Assembly: GCA_004009845.1 (NCBI GenBank)
Contig: RMBW01000103.1
Span: 47,738 to 111,737, forward strand
DNA from: Davidsoniella eucalypti
Lineage: Eukaryota; Ascomycota; Sordariomycetes; Microascales; Ceratocystidaceae
DNA length: 64,000 nucleotides
Reading direction: 5' to 3'
Below, piece after piece: positions 48,660 to 61,085 of this stretch. Under the pieces are notes generated by a model, which made no database searches, was not told where the DNA came from, and worked only from the letters and a program-made list of their open reading frames with translations. Numbering within the stretch: position 1 is the first letter of the stretch; the number at the start of each line of letters is the position of its first letter. A program made the translations under genes and the position numbers.

Positions 48660-50233
48660 TTACAGAATGCGAGTGATGAGACCGGTAGCAACGGTCTTGC
48701 CACCCTCGCGGACGTTGAAGCGCTGGCCAGTCTCAATGGCGTTGGGCTGGTGAAGCTCGGCAACCATCTCAATATTGTCACCGGGCATGACCATGTGACC
48801 ATCCTCAGTACCCTCGGCGAAAGTCAGGGTGCACGACTCATCCGACGTGCGCAGGTAGACCTGGGGCTTGTAGTTGGAGCCGAAGCCGGTGTGACGACCA
48901 CCCTCCTCCTTGGTCAGGACGTAGAGCGAAGCCATGAACTTCTTGTGGGCCTTCATGGTAGAAGGAGCGCAGATGGCCATGCCACGGCGAATATCCTCAC
49001 GCTTAACACCACGCAGCAGTAGACCGGAGTTGTCACCGGCACGAGACTCGTCGCAAGACTTCTTGAAGGTCTCAATATCGGTGACCTTGGTCTTGATGGC
49101 CTCAGTGCCCTTACCGATTAGCTCGACCTCCTGCTCACGCTTCAGGACACCACGCTCGACACGGCCGGAAACGACGGTACCACGACCAGAGATGGAGAAA
49201 ACGTCCTCGACGGACATCAGGAAAGGCTTGTCCAGGTCACGCTCGGGGGTAGGGATCCACTCATCAACAGCCTTCATCAGCTCGTCAATCTTCTCCGAGC
49301 CGACCTCAGGGCGCTTGTTCTCGAGAGCGCACAGGGCCGAGCCCATGATGACGGGGGTGTTGTCACCGTCGAAGCCGTAGGTAGAAAGCAGCTCACGCAT
49401 CTCCATCTCGACCAGTTCCAACATCTCCGGGTCGTCCAGCATGTCGACCTTGTTGACGAAGACGACGATGCGCTGAACACCGACCTGGCGGGCCAGCAGC
49501 AGATGCTCACGGGTCTGGGGCATCTGACCGTCGGAGGCGGCAACAACAATGATGGCTCCGTCCATGTTAGCAGCACCAGTAATCATGTTCTTGATGTAAT
49601 CGGCGTGGCCAGGGCAGTCGACGTGCGAGTAGTGGCGAGCATCAGTCGAGTACTCAATGTGAGCAGTGGAAATGGTGATGCCACGCTTGCGCTCTTCGGG
49701 AGCCTTGTCAATGGAACCATAGTCGAGGAAGTTGGCCAGGCCTTTCTCGGCTTGACGCTTGGTGATGGCGGCAGACAGGGTGGTCTACAAGACGCAAGGT
49801 TAGCATATCAGGCCAATCATCACATGCAAAAGAAAGGCTAGCTAGGTAGAGGGTAAAGCTTACCTTGCCGTGATCGACGTGACCAATAGTACCTATTCAC
49901 ATGTCAATAATGTATTCGCAGCAACTTCGTCGGTGTTTCAACCCCACTGCAAGACTACACCTGCAGCCAGCTTAGCGCCAGCGTTCATCTTGAGTTCTTG
50001 AGGGCCTTGAAGACCCTCTCCCTCCCTCCAATGCAGTCTACGACTTTTGTCCTCTCCCCATAATAGAACCTACCAATGTTGACGTGGGGCTTGCTACGCT
50101 CGTAGACGGCGTATGTGCGGGCAATGTTCAGAGCAGTCTGCTTAGACATGGCAAACTGAAGAGGGCTGACAGCAGTGCTGCGCTTTATACCGAAGCGCGC
50201 GCAAGCCGCAATGGATCTCAGAGCGGAGGCCAT
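48660..50233 (-). CDS. tuf1: Elongation factor Tu, mitochondrial
   Basis: GTPase that delivers aminoacyl-tRNA to the mitochondrial ribosome. Exons are 50233-50074, 49892-49864 and 49784-48660, giving 437 residues, the usual length. The first about 45 residues (MASALRSIAACARFGIKRS...) are basic and Ser/Ala-rich, a mitochondrial presequence. The second exon is only 29 bases and encodes TIGHVDHGK, most of the G1 P-loop. Exon 3 continues with TTLSAAITK, the switch I region (RGITISTAHIEY), DCPGHADY (G3), NKVDMLDD (G4) and GSAL (G5), then EF-Tu domains 2 and 3 ending GLITRIL. All motifs are intact. It lies in tandem behind DNA polymerase delta with about 510 bases between. Confidence 0.96.
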
Positions 50234-50744
50234 CCTTTTTTTAATAAGATGATCTATTTTATTTAATTGCAAACAAAAACGAACGCTGGAACGAAAATCA
50301 AGCGACAAAAAAGAAAGGGGAAAAAAACAACCGGAACGAAGGCGTTCTTTTTTTTTTGGCGTGTCGGGATTTTTGGGTGGAGTTGAGCTCGAAATTTTCT
50401 CGTTTGTCGTTGTTCCCAAACGGTAAAGCACTGGGACAACGGAGACGAAAATCCAATACAATTCCAGAGCTTCTGGTTGGCTCTAGCAAAGCTGTGGCGC
50501 CGTTGTGGGTCCTGTGGCAGCCTTCTTAGCCCCGCTACATCTCACGCCCCGCCATATACACGACGTCACGATAGTTTCAATACGTTCTTGTGGTTTTGAT
50601 GGCTCATAGCGCGTTGCAAACATATATTCCAGGTTTGGAGTGTTGTCTATAGTACTAAGATATATAAGAAATATGGAATGAACCCTTTGAAAAACCCATT
50701 ATAACCTAAAAGGCTTTGCTCTAATTCTGTACAGCGTAGCACAC
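50234..50744. promoter_or_regulatory. Promoter region of mitochondrial EF-Tu
   Basis: About 510 bases between the polymerase delta stop and the EF-Tu start. It contains GACGTCAC near 50.56 kb, a CRE-like half site, and pyrimidine runs on the coding strand near the start codon. Regulation by these is inferred only. Confidence 0.35.
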
Positions 50745-53700
50745 CTACCATATGGCTGCCTGATCCACATCAAATCTCTTCAATTCTTTACCAGCATCAT
50801 CAAGATCTTTCTTCGCCTTCATGCGCATATAGAAAATGGGGCAATCCTTGGAACTGCAGATGACCTCACAATGCATACTGCCTTGGCAACGCTGGCATTG
50901 TGTCCACAAACGTCCAAACCGCACCTCAAGATCTGACATGCGCGTCAAAGTCTTGCTATACAGTTCACCTACACGAGGCGCACAGTCGCTGCACACAGCG
51001 CCACCACTCTCTTCCTTACCCACGAGAGGCTTCTTGCAGCCCATGCAAGTTTGGGTCTTCTTCGCAAACTTCATCAAGCCACCAACGGACGGGGCAGCGT
51101 GGGAAACGATACGAGTATGATCTCCGTTGAGTAGCGACCGCGCTTTCGACTCGCCAAGCATGGGCTCGAAGATACGACCCAAAGGCTTAGCCAACTGGTT
51201 GTCCAAGTAGTACTTGGTGTCGATGGGAACGTTGTTCTCTAGAACGTAGATGGGATCTTCTGACTTTTCAAAGTTCTTTGCACCTGCAGCTGCTCTAACC
51301 ATCACATAAGCTACACGGTCACCAAGACCCGGGGCCGAGCCAGGATCACGCTTTCTCATACGTTGTGCAAGTTCAAAGTGAGCCTGCTTCGCAGTGTAAT
51401 CTTCTTTGGTCAAGGCCTTCGTAATGACCAGCTTAGACATGTCCACCTTGTTCTGCAGCAAGTCTGCAATCGTATCCTTGACAAATTCCTGTGCTCCATC
51501 AACATCCCGATCGATCAAGATCATGCGAAGCACCTTCTCGATGACGGTTTGCACCAACGTGCAGTTGTCTCGTCTGACTGTTTCAATACCCTTCGTGTCC
51601 ATCTTATCATACTTCTCCGTCTTAGTCCAGTACAGGCCGGCATAACGCTTCTTGTTGATCAACAAGTATGGGAAGTAAACTTTTTCGAACTCAAGTTTGA
51701 TCGGTTTAGTAAACTTAGATGACACAAAGTTCGCCGCCTCTTCACCAAGTCTCATGGCCTCTGCCAGCTCCGTGGTTCCAAATTTGACCATGACAGAATC
51801 AGTATCACCATAGATGACCTGGGCATCATGCGAGTAGCCATTTGCAATGGTGTACTTGCGTTCGACTTCGTTCTTTGTGCGCTCAATCATTTGACGACCG
51901 AAACTAGTAGTACTTCTAGCAATCTCCAAGCAAGGAAGTTTACCGGTAGTAGCACCAGTTAGACCATAAACGGAGTTGGCACTAATCTTCAAAGCCAACT
52001 GACGACCATTCAGCACAGCCTTTTTGAATGGATCAGTTTCAACAGCAAGTTCCCGCTTCGCTTGCTTTCTCGCCGACAACAACTCTTCAAGAATCTGCGC
52101 AAGAAGACCTTTCCGCTGACTACTGGTCACGAACATATCGCCATTGGGTGTGATAATGTAATCACGATCCTTGACGAGCTGGAACTTGTCAATGGCTGCC
52201 TTATTCACTAGCGTCGTATAGCATAGGTTGTGTGCCATGATAATACTAGGATATAGTGAAGCAAAATCGAGAGTGGCGACAGGCACATCATAGTAGCCAC
52301 GAGTAGGCTCAATGACAGTAGCACCTTCGTATTGTTCGTCTGAGGCTTGGGAGCTCATGTTAGGGATAACAAGGTGTTGCTCAAGAGCCTTACGAAACAG
52401 CTGACTGACGAATTTCACTTGCTGGCCACGAGATAGCAAGAAATTGAATGGTACACCAGTGACTCTGGACATCTCAGTGTAGTTCTCGATACACGACAGC
52501 TTCTCAAGCAATCTTTGAGGTAGGTATGCATCCTTCAAGCAGTACAAGGCCAAACGTCTTCTTGATTCGGGCGTTCCGTTGAAGAGTTCAGTAATCATGG
52601 AGTGATGCACGTCTTCCTTTTGCTCTCCAAGGAAATGAGCCGATACAGAGTTGAGCGTGTAACTTCTAAGATGATGGTCTCTCTGAACCAATTGAAGGAG
52701 GTCCAGTTGTAGACGTCCGTTGGTGTTTGTTGCCTTCGTATCTCTGTTGCCCATCTGTTTGCTAGAGAAGTTGGATTCTTTCGCCCTAGACGGGACAGCC
52801 GGTAGACGAGTCCAACGATCGAATCCTTGGACCTTGAGATTACGTGCGCGATCCAAAAGATAGGGAAAATCGAAATTGGAAATGTTGTAGCCAGTGATTA
52901 TATCAGGATCCGATCGGATCAGGAACTTCTGCCACTGTCGCAAAAGCTCATCTTCTCTAGCAAACTCCAACACCTGGGTTGCCGCAATACTGCTGGTATC
53001 ATTAAGACAAAAAACATTGCGTACGAATGGCTTTTTTTCACCATAGCGGGTAACAACGTTGGCAATCTGAATGACAGGGTCAGTATGGGCTTCTGGGAAA
53101 ATACCCTTGCGACCGGCACACTCAATATCAAAAGACAAGATACGAAGCGGCGCCATCTTCGACCATTCGCTTTCTGGTTTATGAGAAATGAGATCGTGGT
53201 AGTCTACATGGGCCTCAATCTGGCAGTTCGATTGGCGCGAGTTGGGTGGCACCATCTTGTAAGTTTTAGCAGGAGCCTCAACCCAGGACATGCCTTGGAT
53301 CTATTTATGAAAGTTAGTGAGGTATACAATATATAGAGCAACTTTCGGAGTTGTTGTACCTTGCAGTCGACCATAAAACGAAGATTGTATTGAATGTTGT
53401 CGTATGTACGGACGGGACCCTCTGGTACCTGCCATGACACATCAGGGCGGATTTTACCCTGCTCAAAAGCAGACCTGACTTTTGGTATGTATTTTGGATC
53501 AGTGACGGTGATTCTGATAAATGGCGTATGCTTGTTGCCCGAGAAGCCGTAGATGCTCTGTTTCAACTCAAGGGAGACATCATGAATCATCGACTGTGGC
53601 TGGAAGTTATTCATGTGCGCCTGGATGTGCTTCATGAATAATGGGCAATCCTTGGGCTGGAAAGACACTGGAGCAGCCACGTAAAGATAGTGCTTGAAAC

Positions 53701-54151
53701 CAGTCACATGGAGTAGAACCGAGTTTCCATTATCATTGACACCGAAAAGCTTGACTGTTGCTTGGGGAATTTCTCTGCTGTGCTCGTTTAATAGAAAAAC
53801 ACCTTCCTCACAATCTATAGACTGGAAGCACAGGCTTTCCTTCGTGATATCCGTAAGCAAAACAGGTGGACGATCCCAAGCTTGATCCTTCTCAGAGCTG
53901 TTCTGCTTAAGCTCCATAATGTCATTACTGAGCTTCTCGAGATCGCTTTCCCAGCCGCTCTTGGGTTGTGAAGATAGGACTCGAAATCGGGGATCGTTCT
54001 GTGTCAATGGTGGGGGACGCGGTCTCTGCGATGGAGGAGGCATTTCAGTCTTCACACGTTTGCTTGTAGCACCTCCGTCGATAGATGAAGATACCCGGTC
54101 CTTGGCGGGAGAAGCATCGCTAAGAACTCGTTTGTGTGAATTTGACGCCAT
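50745..54151 (-). CDS. POL3: DNA polymerase delta catalytic subunit
   Basis: Replicative B-family polymerase with 3'-5' proofreading, acting with PCNA mainly on the lagging strand. Exon 1 is 54151-53360 and exon 2 is 53300-50745, with a 59-base GTACAA...TAG intron between VDCK and IQGMSW; 1115 residues. Exonuclease motifs: SFDIECAGRKG (Exo I), YNISNFDFPYL (Exo II) and YCLKDAYL (Exo III). Polymerase motifs: DFASLYPSI (A), KISANSVYG (B) and YGDTDS (C). The C-terminus has both metal-binding Cys clusters, CMGCKKPLV...CSDC (CysA) and CQRCQGSMHC...C (CysB). The N-terminus is polar, with an SKRVK basic patch consistent with nuclear import. No damage is seen. Confidence 0.97.
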
Positions 54152-54656
54152 GATGAGATATATCGAGTGTTAACAATCGGGTGTCTAGAAGATGACGCAA
54201 AGGCACTCGTGAATAGAAAGATATTTAATATCTACAGCTGGGTGGGTAAAATCGTGAGCATCAACGTATTATTATATACCAAATATATAGCAGTTCTAGA
54301 AGAGCAAGGAGATAGGCAGTCACCAAACAAATAAATCGAGTGAATATGGTGGCAGCTTTTAGTGTAGGCGAGATACTTTGGATGAACGATAAATAAACAA
54401 TGTGCTGTTTTTGCCCTCTATTTTTTGCAGTCAGTCTCCCTACCCACACAATGTAAAAAGTAAGCAAAGCGTCGAAACGCGCAGTTGATGTCTCAATTCG
54501 CGTTGCCAGCGTGAAGAGCCCCACTTTCAAGCGCTTTTCACTTTACGCGCTCCTGCCCCTGGCTTGACGTCCCGATTTGTAGTTCCTGCATATCGGACCT
54601 CAATGGCCAAGTCAATGGACATTATAATCCAAATTTAGATTCAGGACACAATTGCT
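54152..54656. other. Intergenic, promoter of DNA polymerase delta
   Basis: About 500 bases upstream of the polymerase start. ACGCGC words at about 54476 and 54545 loosely resemble MCB-type cell-cycle sites, but no perfect ACGCGT was found. Confidence 0.35.
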
Positions 54657-55369
54657 TTGTACTATTATTGTGAATCCCCAACCACTTATCACCATCATGG
54701 TCAGAAGATATTGATCTCCTCTGCTCCACCAATATTCACGAGTTCCACTGCTCTTTTGTCAGCTTGCTTCCACAGCCATCTCGATGTCGTCAAGCTCTTG
54801 ATCGACAATGGTGCTGCTATCTATCACGGAGATTCCAATTGTTGGACTGCCCTGGTGTCAGCTTGCTCTCGTGGACATCATGATGCTGTTGAACTATTGA
54901 TTGGGAACGGAGCTGACATCAATCATGATAATTGCAATGGTTGTACTGCTCTTATAACAGCCTGTTCTGATGGCAATCTTGCTCTTGCTAAAGCCCTGAT
55001 CGAAAAAGGAGCCAACGTCAACTATGAGGCTTCTAATGGCTGGACTGCGTTTATCTCAACCTGCTGGGAAGGCCATCTTTACATGAGTAACCTCCTGATA
55101 GATAACGGAGCCAATATCCACTATGAGACTAGTAGCAGGTTGACTGCTCTTATTTCAGTTTGCTCGAAAGGCCGTCTTGTTCTTGCCGAGCTCTTGATCG
55201 AGAAGCCTTCGAGACATCCTCTTGTTCAACTGCTATTACACTAGATACTCCTGAACGAGATCTCGATATTACGACTTTGAGTGGTCAAATGGACGATGTC
55301 TTCCTTGGGACTACGCCTTCTAGTTTATCTACAAGCGATCATTCCTTAAGAGTCTTTTCGGTATGCTAG
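54657..55369 (+). pseudogene. Ankyrin-repeat gene fragment
   Basis: An open frame to 55244 encodes five consecutive ankyrin repeats of about 33 residues with TAL.SAC, LLIDNGA and similar signatures (LLIDNGAAIYH, LLIGNGADINH, ALIEKGANVNY, LLIDNGANIHY, LLIEK). It has no ATG before or within the first four repeats: the frame opens at a TTG after a stop, and the first Met is in YMSN. Downstream the frame ends abruptly at EKPSRHPLVQLLLH, while a protein-like sequence continues in a shifted frame to 55369. This looks like a 5'-truncated, frame-shifted remnant of a longer ankyrin protein. An unrecognised upstream exon remains possible. Confidence 0.6.
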
Positions 55370-56518
55370 GAGATTAGCGACCAAACGGTTCAAACTGTCC
55401 TCTGGTGCCATGTATCAATATGATGCCCAGGTGGTAGCGGCGTCTTAGTGCTGCTAGGAGCACTTTAAGCTAGAAGAATGGCTGAGTCTAACCGCAAGGC
55501 TGAATTGTCGTTCCGTGGAACATCCCAAGTTCTACGTTGGAGCTTGTCTTTAATTTGCTGTTTTCTTTTCCTTATTTTCTTAGCTTGGATATAGCTTTTA
55601 CATCGTTTTCTGCCATTTTTCATGTACAAAAAAATATTCTGCTCTCTCATGCATCATTGATTAAATCTATAGCAAACTTAAGAGTATGATGTGTATTTAT
55701 ATTTATATCTAGATTCCACACTAATCTGAGCAGTCCCGGATACTAGGAACACAGAAAATTGGTGCCAGAAAACACAGCCTCAACCTAGAGTCTAGAAGGA
55801 GCTCTGAGATAATCTCTACACTATGAATAAAATCATCCTCGTTGTACATAATTTGAAAAAGAGTGTAGTTAATTTCTGACAATCTCCGTCTAAGTCAAGT
55901 GCCGTAACAGTTCATATTCATTATAGATATATCTTTAAGAAAAAGGTAAGTATTTTGTTATTATTATGTGATATAGATTAGAACAAACAGTAGTTGGTAT
56001 ATAATTCAAACTCATACTAAGCTAAGGCAGTCGATGAAAGATAAAACAATAGCAAAGAGGAATAACAAAACAAAAAAAAAGAGCACAAAACCAGAGCAAA
56101 AAACGATAAGTGGTATATAACGGCAGATGATTTCGAGCTTGGGTCCTGGTGAAAGAAGAAAAAAGGAGCCAGGGAGGAAAACAGATAAGAGCAAAGAGAA
56201 AAGACATAAGATAGAGCGTAACAGACGTAGAGAAGAAAAGATGTGGTGGGCTTATTTCATAGGCCTATTTGTGCCATTTGGGGGGCTTAGAAATTTTGAA
56301 GAGAGCATTAGAAAAAAAAAAAAAAGGGTGTAGCTTGTTGATGAAGAAGTTTAGGTTCTAGACATATTCAAGCCATTTTTTTGAGATGATGGTTCGTATG
56401 GGGAAAACAAAAGCTGGAAGTAGTGCAATATAGCAATAGGCGGGAAGCGGTAGAAGAATTGGATGGAGAAGATATAGCGGATTAAACAATGTATATAATG
56501 AAAGAAGAAAAAGGGACT
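55370..56518. other. Intergenic, AT-rich, no gene
   Basis: About 1.15 kb of AT-rich DNA with A-rich runs, between the ankyrin remnant and the stop of the channel gene. Nothing beyond probable 3' untranslated sequence is visible. Confidence 0.5.
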
Positions 56519-59505
56519 CTAGGCTTCCCGCCAGATATGCGTATCGCCCCAGCTGATGCTACTGTCTGACCGGCTTGGGCTACGTGTGAACTGAACTGGC
56601 GGGTTAGGCCCAATAGCAGCACTGCCCACCATCGCGCCATCACCATTAGCGAGAGAATCAGCAGACTGCAGCGGCGGTGGTGGGCGGAATGCATCCGTGT
56701 AGATACCAGGACTCGGTACAGCCAAGCCCAGTTCCATCCTACTAGGACTATTGACGCCAGATGAGCTTCCTGATGCCGAGCCTTCGCCGCTAGGTGGCTC
56801 ATCGTATATCCAAGGTGCCGAGAGCTTGGAGACTAGGCTAGGATTGGCGAACTTGGCTCCGCGTTCACGGTGTTCGTCCAAAGTACTGCCACGTCGGAAG
56901 AAGAAGCGACGCGCAGCTTCAAAGTCTTCATCACTGAGACTGCTAGAGCCAAAATCGGCAATGGCTTCTTCGTTCTCGTTAATCAGATCCTCCCGGATGC
57001 TTCGTAGGGCAATGAACTTGGTCAATGGCACATAGCGACGGTGAAAATAGTACCAGTACCAGCTGGTGATGATGTATAGGGGAATCAGCAGCGGGGTGGC
57101 CTTCCAGGTACCCTGCAAACCAATAATTCCAGCCATGATGACCTGGAAGATCCATAGGCCGATAATGATACGATAGCAGATCACGCGCCATGCGCCGCCA
57201 GTGGCGTGTTGGGGCTGATTCATGGCATACATGAGCTGGTACTTGTAGACATAGTAGCTGGCCATGAAGTAAACTACACCAATCATGAGCACCATGTAGC
57301 CCTTGAGAAGAATAGAGTATACCAGGCACAAGATGAATACAAGTAGTGCAGTAGGAAGGTAGTAGCCATAGCTAAACTGGGGAGCTCTGCGCATTTCCCA
57401 AAAGTCACGTGGGCTCTTAGCCTTAACTCGGCTTTTTAGGAAAAGGAAGACACCGCCAGGCTCGAGAAGACGGAATGGTACTAGACCGATGGTTTGTAGC
57501 ATGATGAAGCAGATGTAGAAGTTACTCAGCTTGAGAGTCGATGCAGCAAGCAGTTGACTAGCCAAGGTAATGTTTTGCAAGGCTTCCTTTAGACACGGCA
57601 GGAACTGAGAGAATGAACCAGCAAATGTGAAGACAAAGAACACGTTGAAAAAGGTGAAGAAGAAATTCTTAGACACAAATGATAGCTCGATTTCGTCGCG
57701 CGAAACCATGCCCTGGCGGTACGACAGAAACTCGTACAGAAGGGGAACCAATGTGTTCAAGGTGGTCACAATGAGCACAGGGAATCCCGACTGAACAGCA
57801 GCACCAAGCCAGTTGTTGCTCTCGATGGCATCACCAAGAGCCGGGAAGATCTTCTTGATAGTGCATAAACTCAGCATAGTGGCCACTGCGGCAACAATGA
57901 ATAGCCAGAATACACTCAGTACCGAGATGATGATGGTGACCATCCACGACTTGAGTCTTCTAAGGTTGCGAGAGGCGTAGGTGTTTCTCCAGATCACATC
58001 GGATGGCGACGGCGCAGGATTAGTGAGCAGAACGCCTGGGCGGGGATCCATAAGCGCCTGGATGGCCATCTGGCAGGCAGTAGTTGAGTCCATGGTGACA
58101 AAGGCGAGATCGGCGGGTTCATAGTGAGCTTCACGGGCAACAGTGATTTGGTCGTCGAGGCGGCGTAGTCGATCTTCATGGTAGTTGATAGCATCGACCA
58201 TCTTGGTTCGGAGACCGAAGAAGCCAAACCAGATGCGCAGCTTGGGACGGTGCTTGTCATATAGTTCTTCGGCAACCACAGAGGAATCGATGCCTTCGTT
58301 CGCGATGTCGTCGTTGCCAGCAGCAAGTAGAGGCCGGTCAGAAGGTGTATCTTCAATGTCAATCAGGCTAGCGTCTTGCTCTCCCCGCACAATAGCAGTG
58401 CGGGCAGCACGTTGCTCCTCGACGAACTGGGTGGCTTTGCTTCTGTTTCGCAGCACACTCCAAGCACGCTCAAGCTTGCGCAACTCCGAGTCCCGCTCAA
58501 GAACAAGCTTGTCGACGGGCTTCCAGTTGCGACACAGGGTGACACTGACGACGTTCCCAATGTTGAGCTTCTCGACTAGCTGCTTGATGCGGTTCTCGGA
58601 CTTGAGTTCTCGAGGGATGCCGGTTATGCGGAAAGTGCGGTCGGTGATGGTAGCTTGGGTGCCGAGGTAGTCTTGTCGAACGCGAAGGATACGGCGCGTG
58701 TGGCGATTGACCATATAGAGCGTTAGAAAGGTGAAGAAATAGGTGAAGGCGAGATATGAGCCGGTGAACATCTGGAGCTTAGCGCCACCAACGCGCGGGT
58801 GGTCGCTGTCAGCCAAGTCTTTGCATTGGGCACCAGTGCTATTGTCGGCGTTTGAGGGGTCGTCCCAAGCATTGAATAACATGGTCATCTCGGGCTGGGT
58901 GTGTTTTATCGAGTTGTCACCAGAGGGGAACATGGAATTGTTGATGGGCAAGAGCACAGTCAAGGCGAAGAAGAACATGATGGAAAAGAGGCGAGCAGAC
59001 ATCTTGAAGAAATGCAGGAAAACGAAGGCGTCGAGGCCGGCGGACGCCAGAACCTGCTCGTCGGTTATGCGATAGAGGGCGGGGATCCAGCCAAAGAAGG
59101 TGTTGGGGAGGACTGGGAGGCCGATGATGGTATCGAGACGGCGTTTTCGCGCCGAGTACAAGGACGCCCATCGCGTGCGGAGGAACTAGACAGAGAGAAG
59201 GCTATATGTTAGAAATTGCGATATAGCCTCGAAGTAGAGCCACTTACGCAAAAGGCGACAAACGAGGGCACGCCGAGGGCCACGGACATCCAGAAGGAGA
59301 ACTGGATATCGCCCTTGCCAGGATTCACAATCGACTCGCCGGAACAGTTCTCTTGGGTTTCGGGAGCGACTCCGCGCGGCGCCAGGCCATTAGCAGCAGC
59401 GCCGATAGTCCCCCGGGCCAGCAAACGCAGTGTTTTATAGGCGGCTTCAGAGACTGCGTCTGCAGCAGCCGCCGCCGTAGCGAGCTGTGCGGTTCCAGCA
59501 GCCAT
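56519..59505 (-). CDS. CSC1/OSCA-family stress-gated cation channel (DUF221, Phm7/Rsn1-like)
   Basis: Multi-pass membrane protein of the calcium-permeable stress-gated channel family. Exon 1 is 59505-59248 and exon 2 is 59185-56519, with a 62-base GTAAGT...TAG intron between SFVAFC and FLRTRW; 974 residues. The ATG at 59505 is the first in this frame. Membrane segments flank an N-terminal region with the family phrase FGWIPALYRITDEQVLASAG. A cytosolic PHM7-type domain follows (about 270-480, with FRITGIPRELK and AFVTMDST). The C-terminal seven-helix region contains FFTFFNVFFVFTFAGSF and LSNFYICFIMLQTIGLVPFRLL. The tail is Ser/Pro-rich and likely cytosolic. The location could be plasma membrane or an internal compartment. 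Confidence 0.92.
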
Positions 59506-61085
59506 GACACGACGGGAACTGAGGGCTTCGACGAGCAGAGGCAGGGCTAGCTTGGCAGTAAGGAAGCTGGCGCAAGAGAGCAGAAGCTTGAGGACTAGAA
59601 AGAGACAGCTCGGGCTATCGGGGCGCAGAGTGGAAAGATAAACAGAACTACGCAGAATATAGCGTCTCTGTTCGATGCTGCCGTCGAGCAAAGAAGGATA
59701 ATAAATGGCAGAAGACCGGCAAATGCAATCCAAAAATCAAGTGCATAGATAATGTAGCAAAGGGTCGGATTGCCAGGACCCAAAAAGCCAAAAAGGGCGG
59801 CGCCTAAGACGTTCGTTTCGTCACAGCACAGGCGAAGTTAGCGAAGACGACGCAGTATAAGCAAAGCAAGCACTAAACAAAAGCGTGAATAGCGCAGGCT
59901 ATAGAATAGCAGGGTCCCTCCCTACTAGGCTTATAGGCGGCTCACTCACTGAGCAGAGTCGAATCAACAAGGCACTTTTCAAGAAGCCGGAAACCAAGAA
60001 CCGACGGGCGAGCACGACAGAGAAGCAGTAGAAGAGATTAACACAGATCAAACTGGTTGGCCTGTGGGCGAGCACAATCAGCTGGACTGGTTTGATGCAT
60101 CAAATCACTACATGGAATATTGAATGATTGGGCTACCAGGTTGTCAAGGAAAAGCCCTGTATTTTCTGATGTTCTGTACCAGCTCTTTTTTTGGGCACCT
60201 TTGAACCAAAAAAGCACAGTGAATTCAGGCTGCAAAAGGGACCTGCCAAAGCAAAATAAAAATTTAACTGACAGGGATGCTCCCAATTTAGTTAGCTAAT
60301 TCTAGCAAAAAAAACACGGCACTTGTCATAATAAATCCCAAAGTCGGTGAATAAAAACACAGCTAGTCGTACACCAGACAAATAAACAAAACAAAAGCCC
60401 CGGCCTGTAGAGCCTCCAAGCAAACGCCGATGACGCACGAGGCTTAGGCTTCTGAGAGAAAAATTGGCGTTTTTTTCCTTTTCTTTTAAGGGAGGTTGAA
60501 CAATATTTGTACGTGAAATAGAACTAGACAAGCCAGGGCACAGGTCGATCTTATACTTGATGCATACAGACACCGCCAATAAATGCAGATACAGGAGAAG
60601 GAATTCTACTCAACAAATACAAATATACTTGCCCCCTCATCTACTATACGATATAATAACAAAAGCGGCAGCACGTGGGACGTCGAATTCAGGCTAAACA
60701 CAACAAGTAAAAACCCGGAACGCCTGGATTCGACTAACGATAGAGCACAATAGGAACAAAAGCAGAGAGTTGCTCCTCTTCCATTCCATTCATGTCCAAC
60801 TAAGCCATCGCTTGTCTTGTCATTTGCATTGCATGTGCGTCTCCTCCTCTTCCTCTTGCTCTTCTTTTGGGCTGGGGTGGGGACCAAGAACCAGATCCTA
60901 GGCTTTGTACCAATACATGCATAGATACATGTGTATCTGTACCTATGTATGTACCCATATGTAGTGACGTATGATGTACATATAGAATCACGCTGTATGC
61001 TATTGCTCCCGAGAATACTTGGATCAATCTATTCTATTGTTCTTCAGTTTCGTAAACATATCGTAGCAGTCTACATCCATGTATC
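59506..61085. other. Intergenic: channel promoter and aminotransferase 3' flank
   Basis: About 1.6 kb. Upstream of the channel start, the minus-strand frame stays open without an ATG to 59733 but reads as leader. Near 60.9-61.0 kb there is a cluster of TACATG/TGTACATA words like those in the left gene-poor region, probably in the 3' untranslated region of the aminotransferase. No separate gene is supported. Confidence 0.45.
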
